Shown piece after piece: positions 1 through 5,202 of a stretch of DNA of 10,075 nucleotides. The position numbers and the translations under genes are program-made. Within the stretch, counting starts at the first letter, position 1; each line of letters starts with the position of its first letter. The stretch comes from Nitrososphaerales archaeon (GTDB lineage: Archaea; Thermoproteota; Nitrososphaeria; Nitrososphaerales; CADDZS01): NCBI GenBank assembly GCA_030043455.1, contig JASHXQ010000061.1, positions 1-10,075 of the forward strand, read 5' to 3'. The notes below the pieces were generated by a model. It was not told where the DNA came from. It searched no databases and saw only the letters and a program-made list of their open reading frames with translations.

Positions 1-1
1 T

Positions 2-379
2 GCTGACATAGCTGTTGAAAACGGAGCGGATGGAATAGTCATCTCGAATCACGGCGGACGAACGCTTGACAGCGGTCAAAGCTCGATTGAGGTTCTGTCC
101 AGGATCGTGAAGCACCTTAAATCCAAAAAGTCCACCAGGAAAACCGAGGTCTTTTTCGACAGTGGGATTAGAAGGGGCACAGACATTTTGAAGGCCCTCG
201 CCCTGGGAGCTAGAGGGTGCCTGCTCGGCCGGCCGATTTTTTCCGGAATTTCAGTCGATCATGAAAAAGGAGCGACGAGAATTATGGCGATCCTCAAGGA
301 TGAGTTGATGAGGTCGGCTTTCCTCTGCGGAGTTGAGGATCTTTCCGAGGTCAGCCCAAAAATTATCGTTGAAACCTAA
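2..379 (+). CDS. FMN-dependent alpha-hydroxyacid dehydrogenase, C-terminal part (5' end outside window)
   Basis: The reading frame is open from the first bases of the window, so this is the last ~125 residues of a longer protein; family members are usually about 350-400 residues. The fragment opens inside the TIM barrel with SNHGGRTLD, the signature of the lactate/glycolate oxidase family. Its histidine (codon 50-52) is the catalytic base that takes the proton from the 2-hydroxyacid. FDSGIRRGTD and ALALGARGCLLGRP follow, forming the FMN-phosphate binding end of the barrel. The family oxidises L-2-hydroxyacids such as lactate or glycolate to 2-oxoacids using FMN; the substrate cannot be read from this fragment. 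The GTG at 107 is internal, because the conserved motif lies before it. The TAA stop (377-379) interleaves with the stop of the opposite-strand gene. A type 2 isopentenyl-diphosphate isomerase is less likely because the SNHGGR histidine motif is typical of the oxidases. Confidence 0.88.
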   Translation, partial: ADIAVENGADGIVISNHGGRTLDSGQSSIEVLSRIVKHLKSKKSTRKTEVFFDSGIRRGTDILKALALGARGCLLGRPIFSGISVDHEKGATRIMAILKDELMRSAFLCGVEDLSEVSPKIIVET

Positions 380-684
380 GTGCTGTCGAAAATCTTAGTT
401 TTCGAGGCCATCCCGACAATGGTATTCGTGTCGACGACATAGTTAGCCCCCTCGATTTTGGCGATCGCTGAATTGAAGACATTATCGTAATCTGCCTCGA
501 GAAAATGCCTTTTGACCTGGACCACAGCCAGGACATCGTACTCGCCGGTTACCATGTGTGCTTCGATCACTTCCTCCATCTTCAGCAGGTCTTCGATTAC
601 ATCCTTCTCCCTCATAGGCTCACACTGGACGAGGATAAATGCACGTGTGTACTGTTTCATGGGCTCGGCTTGTTTGAGAAACAT
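376..684 (-). CDS. Stand-alone Lrp/AsnC-type RAM-domain protein
   Basis: This 102-residue protein consists almost only of the RAM (regulation of amino acid metabolism) fold of Lrp/AsnC regulators. After a short lead it shows the pattern AFILVQCEP, a helix with EKDVIEDLLKMEEV, then EAHMVTGEYDVLAVVQV and a final helix-strand ending in NTIVGMASKTKIF. No helix-turn-helix precedes the domain, so it cannot bind DNA the way full Lrp does. In the family such stand-alone domains form ring-shaped oligomers and bind small effectors such as amino acids, alone or with full-length Lrp proteins; its role here is inferred. The start is uncertain: ATG at 684 gives 102 residues, while ATG at 660 (MKQYTRAF) gives the more usual family length. 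Neither has a clear ribosome binding site. The stop overlaps the preceding convergent gene by four bases. Confidence 0.85.
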   Translation of the reverse strand: MFLKQAEPMKQYTRAFILVQCEPMREKDVIEDLLKMEEVIEAHMVTGEYDVLAVVQVKRHFLEADYDNVFNSAIAKIEGANYVVDTNTIVGMASKTKIFDST

Positions 685-723
685 TCCCTATACCGCGACT
701 TCCACCCGGCTAACTCGAACGTA

Positions 724-733
724 CTATATTAAG
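724..733 (-). promoter_or_regulatory. Probable archaeal TATA box for the RAM-domain gene
   Basis: On the minus strand the bases read CTTAATATAG, an AT-rich TATA-like element. An archaeal transcript would start about 25 bases downstream, near 703, leaving a leader of roughly 20 bases to the ATG at 684 or 43 to the ATG at 660. This is a by-eye match and is not tested. Confidence 0.4.
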
Positions 734-804
734 CCAACTCTCTTAGCTTAGCCGGCGTTGGAACGCGGGATCCATAACGATCTAATCTCCAGAAAGTTCT
801 CTCA

Positions 805-864
805 GTTTATTACGACAGAAAGTTAGGTCAAACTCATCAATCCTAGTTTTCTATCGAAAAGGTG
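805..864 (+). promoter_or_regulatory. Probable TATA-like element and ribosome binding site of the glycosyltransferase gene
   Basis: GTTTATTAC at 805-813 is TATA-like and would place the transcript start near 834. AAAAGGTG at 857-864 contains GGTG, which pairs with the archaeal 16S 3' end, and lies nine bases before ATG 874. This favours ATG 874 over the in-frame GTG at 862, which is itself part of the GGTG. Confidence 0.4.
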
Positions 865-873
865 TTGCTCCAA

Positions 874-1653
874 ATGCAAACGTCCGAATCTCGCACCAAA
901 ATCAAATTGCTTCTATGTCAAGTAATTCCCACCTACAACGAAGTCGAAAATATCCCGGTGCTGGTGGAACGCATTGAAAAGCTTCGGGAAGGTCTCCCTT
1001 TTGATCTGCAGATTGTGGTAGTGGATGATAACAGCTCCGATGGCACGGCGGAAAAGGTCAAAGAGCTGAAGGCGATATTCGGCAATATACAGTTAATTCA
1101 GAGACCCGGATTGATGGGCCTAGGCTCAGCCTATATGGACGGCTTTGCATACTCTATTTCCAATTTTCACGCTGACTACGTGGGTGAAATGGATGCGGAT
1201 CTCCAGCACCCGCCGGAAGTACTGTCCGAGATGGTGAAACGCGCTTCGGAGGGAATCGATGTGGTGATCGCTTCGAGATACATTCCCGGAGGAGGGGCTA
1301 TTGACTGGTCCTTCAGCCGCAGGCTAGTTAGCAGAGGAGCGAATCTCCTAACCAAGATTTTTCTTCGGGTGCCCGTCAAAGACGCAACCTCAGGTTACCG
1401 TTTGATAAGTCAGAGGGCCATTAACGGGCTTTTTGAATACCAGCTTTCGAGCAAGGGTTACTCCTTTCAAGTTGAAAGTCTGTACGCGTACAAAAAGCTG
1501 AAGGTGACCTTTGCTGAAGTCCCCTACCAGTTTGAAATACGAAGAGCCGGCGAGACCAAACTGAATACGAAAGAGATCTGGAGGTTTTTCCGGACGACTG
1601 TTGTGACCGGAACCTTGGGGCTTAAGAAGAAGAAAAAAGGGACAGCTGCCTAG
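874..1653 (+). CDS. Dolichol-phosphate mannosyltransferase-like family 2 glycosyltransferase (DPM1 type)
   Basis: This 259-residue GT-A fold glycosyltransferase follows the DPM1 pattern: IPTYNE (residues 18-23), DDNSSDGT (51-58, nucleotide-sugar binding), EMDADLQHPP with the metal-binding DAD (107-109), SRGANLLT (153-160), SGYRL (173-177) and SKGYSFQ (193-199). The family moves a sugar, classically mannose from GDP-mannose, onto a polyprenyl phosphate at the cytoplasmic face of the membrane. The lipid-linked sugar then feeds protein glycosylation or cell-surface glycans. I see no membrane helices, unlike the longer archaeal fused forms, so it is probably peripheral. A cluster of five lysines near the C-terminus may help it sit on acidic lipids. 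ATG 874 was chosen for its GGTG site; GTG 862 would add four residues. The actual sugar donor is not shown by sequence. The TAG stop interleaves with that of the XdhC-like gene. Confidence 0.88.
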   Translation: MQTSESRTKIKLLLCQVIPTYNEVENIPVLVERIEKLREGLPFDLQIVVVDDNSSDGTAEKVKELKAIFGNIQLIQRPGLMGLGSAYMDGFAYSISNFHADYVGEMDADLQHPPEVLSEMVKRASEGIDVVIASRYIPGGGAIDWSFSRRLVSRGANLLTKIFLRVPVKDATSGYRLISQRAINGLFEYQLSSKGYSFQVESLYAYKKLKVTFAEVPYQFEIRRAGETKLNTKEIWRFFRTTVVTGTLGLKKKKKGTAA

Positions 1654-2528
1654 GCCATCTGTTTGGGCGCAGCGGCTTCCTCCCTAGTCCTCGTGTAGAC
1701 ACCTTTGTACTCTGAAATGGAGCGACCGGTCCCACCCTTCAATGTCTTGATGATTTCTGACAGGATGGAGAGAGCGATCTCCTCATACGATTGGGCCCCA
1801 ATATCTATCCCGATAGGCACGCGGATTTTCTTCAAGTCTTCGACTTTGAAGCCCTCCTTTTCGGTTAGTTCTTTGAAGAGAGCACTCGCTCGGTGAAAGC
1901 TGCTCACCAGACCGATATACGGAACGTTCAAACCCGCCACCGCCCTAACTGAGGGCTCATCGTACTTGTGCTTCGTAACGATGACGATGGAAGTGTTCCT
2001 TCCAAAGTGAATCTGATTGACTGCCTTATCAGCAAACTCCGGGATAACTTGATCAGCTTCCGGATACATTTCCTTGCTCGCTCCCGGATCAACTACCGTC
2101 ACGGTGAAGTTGAGTATCTTCGCTATCCTCACCAGAGGTCCGGCGATACTCCTTTCCCCTCCCCCACCGAAAACCACTAGCGAGGCACCGGGCACGTAGG
2201 GCTCTATGTAGATCTCCATAGAGCCACCACAATTGGCACCAATCCCTCCCTTCTCCTCTTCCTCGAGTAGGACCGACATAGTCCTAGGTTTCCCTTCCTT
2301 TATCGCCTCTAACGCCTGCTCGACCACGACGCTCTCGGAGCAGCCCCCACCAAGATTACCGTGAACGATCGAACCATCGTGCGAAATGAGAATCTTGAAA
2401 CCAATTCGACCTGTGGTGGATCCTTTTGTACCGACAACCGTTGCAGTTGCAAAATTCATGCCCTGCTCGGAAAAGTGGTTCATTTTCTGGACGAATTCGA
2501 TCGAGCTCATGTCCAGAAAATACGCCAT
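1650..2528 (-). CDS. XdhC/CoxI family molybdoenzyme maturation protein
   Basis: This 292-residue protein has the two-part XdhC layout. The N-terminal domain carries ATVVGTKGSTTGRIG (about 29-43), GGGCSE (60-65) and GANCGGSMEIYIEP (97-110), matching the family motifs usually seen as GGGCVE and CGG. The C-terminal half is a Rossmann domain with VVFGGGGE (118-125) and VVDPG (145-149), ending in the family hallmark PIGIDIGAQSYEEIALSI (238-255). Relatives bind molybdenum cofactor and help to sulfurate and insert it into xanthine dehydrogenase or CO dehydrogenase type enzymes. No such large subunit lies in this window, so the client is unknown. The gene starts 35 bases after the oxidoreductase upstream on the same strand, suggesting one transcript. 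A TATA-like AT patch at about 2532-2543 could also drive it alone, perhaps from ATG 2510 (MSSIEF). Confidence 0.88.
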   Translation of the reverse strand: MAYFLDMSSIEFVQKMNHFSEQGMNFATATVVGTKGSTTGRIGFKILISHDGSIVHGNLGGGCSESVVVEQALEAIKEGKPRTMSVLLEEEEKGGIGANCGGSMEIYIEPYVPGASLVVFGGGGERSIAGPLVRIAKILNFTVTVVDPGASKEMYPEADQVIPEFADKAVNQIHFGRNTSIVIVTKHKYDEPSVRAVAGLNVPYIGLVSSFHRASALFKELTEKEGFKVEDLKKIRVPIGIDIGAQSYEEIALSILSEIIKTLKGGTGRSISEYKGVYTRTREEAAAPKQMA

Positions 2529-2563
2529 TTCGGTAATTTAGTCTTGTCGATTGTGGGTCGTCC

Positions 2564-3460
2564 TCAGGCGGTCGCCGAGATGATGGATTGTACGCACTCT
2601 TGTTTGAATTCGAAATTTTCGTTGGGCAGGAAATAGGGATATACGCAAGGCAAAGAGATTCCTGCCTCTCGAAATTGGGAAACGTAAGCCCGGATTTCAT
2701 CGATATTTGGATTGACCGGAGAGGTCTGCGCGAGCTTTTGTGAGTACAGCAAGTCTTTCCCGTTAAGAGTCCTCGCTCCAGCACGAATGTCGTCATCCAG
2801 CCCGCTCACTTCAAACATCTTGTGATAGTGTCCCATCGTGTTGTACTTTACAAATTCCTCTATGGCAAGTTTCCTCGCGTCTTCTAGTGATGAAGCAAAG
2901 AAAGTTTTCAGGTAACAGGCAGTCTCGATTTTTCCAGCGAAAGTCTTTCTCACCGAATCTACCACTACTCTCGCATGGTCGGGGGGACAAAAGTTCAGCA
3001 AGATGCCATCACTTTTGCCTGCCGCTCTTTTTGCCATACCGGAGCGGAGAGCCGCCACGTAGCTTTCAGGAAATGGAATTGGGCTTTGAGAAAAGTTCCT
3101 CTTGAGCTGATCCAACTTGTCAAATAGCTCTTGAACTTTCTTGGGAGGATTCGGCCCGGGATCCCCAGTGCCTATTCCTAAGAGATAGCGGTTATCAGAA
3201 AGGGCCTGAAGAGTTTCCAGACGGCGAGTGAGCTGTCGTGAATCAAGTTCCAAGGGTCGGAATACACCGCTTCCAATTTTGAGACCCTTGCTTACTCCCA
3301 AGCAGGCAGCACTGATGTCCAGCGAATCGAAATTAATGTCAGGGATGAAAATATGAGTAATCGTCGACTGGTCGATAACCTTCGTCAACTTTACGATTTC
3401 TCTGGGTGAGACTACTTGAGGACGAAGAGCTATCCCGGTTTTCTTGTTTGGTTCCAACAC
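2564..3460 (-). CDS. F420-type luciferase-like monooxygenase/reductase (methylene-H4MPT reductase-like)
   Basis: This 298-residue protein looks like a luciferase-like (LLM) family flavin/F420 oxidoreductase. Visible marks are the opening strand TGIALRP (8-14), IGSGVFRP (62-69), the strand-loop LLGIGTGDPG (93-102), the KRAAGKSDGILLNF segment (144-157) and the SLEDARKLAIEEFVKY helix (191-206) followed by GHYHKMFE. This arrangement is typical of the Mer-like subgroup, whose members use coenzyme F420 on varied substrates. True methylene-tetrahydromethanopterin reductase activity cannot be claimed. It is slightly short for the family (about 320). The GTG start at 3460 is supported by GTGAT on the minus strand, complementary to the 16S tail, five bases upstream. 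The upstream ATG at 3467 is out of frame. The XdhC-like gene follows after 35 bases, probably in the same transcript. Confidence 0.82.
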   Translation of the reverse strand: MLEPNKKTGIALRPQVVSPREIVKLTKVIDQSTITHIFIPDINFDSLDISAACLGVSKGLKIGSGVFRPLELDSRQLTRRLETLQALSDNRYLLGIGTGDPGPNPPKKVQELFDKLDQLKRNFSQSPIPFPESYVAALRSGMAKRAAGKSDGILLNFCPPDHARVVVDSVRKTFAGKIETACYLKTFFASSLEDARKLAIEEFVKYNTMGHYHKMFEVSGLDDDIRAGARTLNGKDLLYSQKLAQTSPVNPNIDEIRAYVSQFREAGISLPCVYPYFLPNENFEFKQECVQSIISATA

Positions 3461-3465
3461 GCGCC

Positions 3466-3512
3466 ATCACAGCCCAGAATTCAAATCAACCTTGCGCTAA
3501 GAAAATATTATT
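3466..3512 (-). promoter_or_regulatory. Probable TATA box and ribosome binding site of the oxidoreductase-xdhC unit
   Basis: Reading the minus strand, AATAATATTTTC (3512-3501) is a good TATA-like element and would start RNA near 3480. GTGAT (3470-3466) follows, five bases before the GTG start at 3460. Both are by-eye matches. Confidence 0.4.
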
Positions 3513-3565
3513 GGATGGTGATTCGGCGTTGGTTACTTCGATCCGGAATTTCTAATCACAAAAAT

Positions 3566-3635
3566 CGTTAATAGCTAATTTTCCGGTCAGACTACGGTCA
3601 TACTCGGGCTTTTCTTGCGACAAGGATTCGGGTGA
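3566..3635 (+). promoter_or_regulatory. Probable TATA-like element and GGTGA ribosome binding site of the RPA gene
   Basis: GTTAATAGCT near 3566-3575 is a weak TATA candidate with a predicted start near 3597. GGTGA at 3631-3635 matches the archaeal Shine-Dalgarno sequence, with seven bases to GTG 3643. The ATG at 3638 lies only two bases away and is out of frame, so GTG is the better start. Confidence 0.45.
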
Positions 3636-3642
3636 AGATGGC

Positions 3643-5202
3643 GTGACAACTGTGAGCGATAGTAGTTTCGAGAGCCTGATCTCGGAGCTTTCATCCAGAG
3701 CGAAAGTGGAGCGAGATTCTTTATTGAAAATGATTCTCGACAAGAAAGCAAAAGTAGGCGGGGGCTACCTGACCGATCAGGGAGCGTTATTTCTTGTCGC
3801 CTCCGATTTAGGCGTTAATGTGGAATACGATCAGCAAAAACCCGCCACCCTCGCCAATCTTGAACCGGATTTAAAGTCGGTGACCGTGACCGGGCGGGTT
3901 TTGTCGTTCGGGTTGCCCAAGATATTCAACCGGAAGGGCGATTCATCAAGGGGCCTCCTTTCGAAGCTCCTCCTTTTTGATGCGAAAACAACGATCAGTG
4001 TAAGTTTATGGGACAATGCTTTTTCCAAAGTTCTGGGCTCTTCCCTTGGCTTGCAGCCCGGAGACCTCATGAAAATATCAGATGCCTACACTCGGTCGGG
4101 TCTCGATGGCCGTCCGGAGCTCAATGTGGGGGAGAAAGGGACTTTCACCAAGATCGACGGCAGCGAGGAGAATAGCGAGATAATTTCCCTCGAAAAGTTG
4201 GTGATGGCGCCCTCACTCGTTTCTGAAGGGGGAAAATGGCTCGTGGTTCGGGGACAAATTCAGGGGGAGATAAGGAAATCGGGGTTTTCTCGCAGTGATG
4301 GTTCGGCATCCACCCTCGTATCCTTTTCGATCCAGGACGAACTGGGGAACAATGGATCCATACGGGTTGCGATCTGGAATAATCCCAATCCAGTTTTCGA
4401 CAAGCTACGCGAAGGAGAAGTGATCACTTTGGTGAATGTCCGAAGCAAAATCAGTACCTACCAGAATTCCTCTGCTCTAGAGATTCACGGTGACGAAACC
4501 ACCATAGTTAGGGAATACTTTGATGATACGCGGACATGGCTTCTCGAAAAGGCTAAGGACTTTACACCATCATTGCCTCCGCTTGTTGGTGACAAATCTC
4601 CTTCAGCAAGACCGCTCCCGTTTGTCGCCCGGATAGTTTCTAAAAGATACTCTGTAAACGACCGCAAGTACCATTTGCTCCTCCTCGATTCGCAGAAGAG
4701 AAAGGTTTCAGTGACTGCAAGTGAAGAAGCGGTCAAAAATCTGGTGGGTGAAGAAGTATCCGTTGATTCGGTCGTGATCTGCCGGCCAGACTCGTTGGAC
4801 TCGAAAACACTTAGGGCAATAGCTACAGAGGCGAACTCTGTAACGAAGGTCCCATCCAAAAGATCGGACATTCCCACAGCTTCATCCCTATTCGTTAAAG
4901 TGGAAGACATCCCCAATGAGGAGGGAGCTATGGTTTCCCTGGAGCTAATTTGTCTTAACGATCAGGTGTCGAGGGAAGTGCAAACAAAGGAGGGGCTCGT
5001 GAAGAGAACGGAGTTGACGGTTGCGGACCATACCGGAGAAGTAAAGGTGTTCGGCTGGAGGAACCTCTCCAAGATGCTGGAAGAGTTCTCTGCGGGAGAT
5101 CGCATCCTTCTTCAGGCTGTAGAGACCCAGATTTACGAGGGGAGAAAATTTCTCATTCTGAAGAACTACTCCACGGTCGAGAAAAAGCCGATTTCTGGTT
5201 AG
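3643..5202 (+). CDS. rpa: RPA-like single-stranded DNA-binding protein with about four OB folds
   Basis: This 519-residue protein resembles archaeal replication factor A. A short helical N-terminus ends in GGYLTDQGALFLVASDLGV (39-58), typical of archaeal RPA. It is followed by what look like four OB folds at about 78-170, 198-290, 326-400 and 428-512. OB-type strands recur as VTVTGRVLS, ISVSLWDNA, IRVAIWNN and EVKVFGWRN; their tryptophans (W123, W245, W472) are the kind of aromatic residue that stacks on DNA bases. The protein would coat single-stranded DNA in replication and repair. Only two cysteines are present (C380, C437), so the C-terminal zinc finger of many euryarchaeal RPAs is absent. 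A linker rich in S, P and K lies around 305-325. The third OB fold is the least certain. The gene ends tail to tail with lhr, sharing four bases with it. Confidence 0.87.
   Translation: MTTVSDSSFESLISELSSRAKVERDSLLKMILDKKAKVGGGYLTDQGALFLVASDLGVNVEYDQQKPATLANLEPDLKSVTVTGRVLSFGLPKIFNRKGDSSRGLLSKLLLFDAKTTISVSLWDNAFSKVLGSSLGLQPGDLMKISDAYTRSGLDGRPELNVGEKGTFTKIDGSEENSEIISLEKLVMAPSLVSEGGKWLVVRGQIQGEIRKSGFSRSDGSASTLVSFSIQDELGNNGSIRVAIWNNPNPVFDKLREGEVITLVNVRSKISTYQNSSALEIHGDETTIVREYFDDTRTWLLEKAKDFTPSLPPLVGDKSPSARPLPFVARIVSKRYSVNDRKYHLLLLDSQKRKVSVTASEEAVKNLVGEEVSVDSVVICRPDSLDSKTLRAIATEANSVTKVPSKRSDIPTASSLFVKVEDIPNEEGAMVSLELICLNDQVSREVQTKEGLVKRTELTVADHTGEVKVFGWRNLSKMLEEFSAGDRILLQAVETQIYEGRKFLILKNYSTVEKKPISG

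Noticed and set aside
862..864. GTG 862 as start of the glycosyltransferase
   Set aside because: It is part of the GGTG that looks like the ribosome binding site of ATG 874, and it adds only four residues outside the fold.
2356..2796. A 146-codon minus-strand open frame across the oxidoreductase-xdhC junction
   Set aside because: It overlaps both well-supported genes in another frame, and its protein is rich in Arg, Ser and Pro with no recognisable motif.
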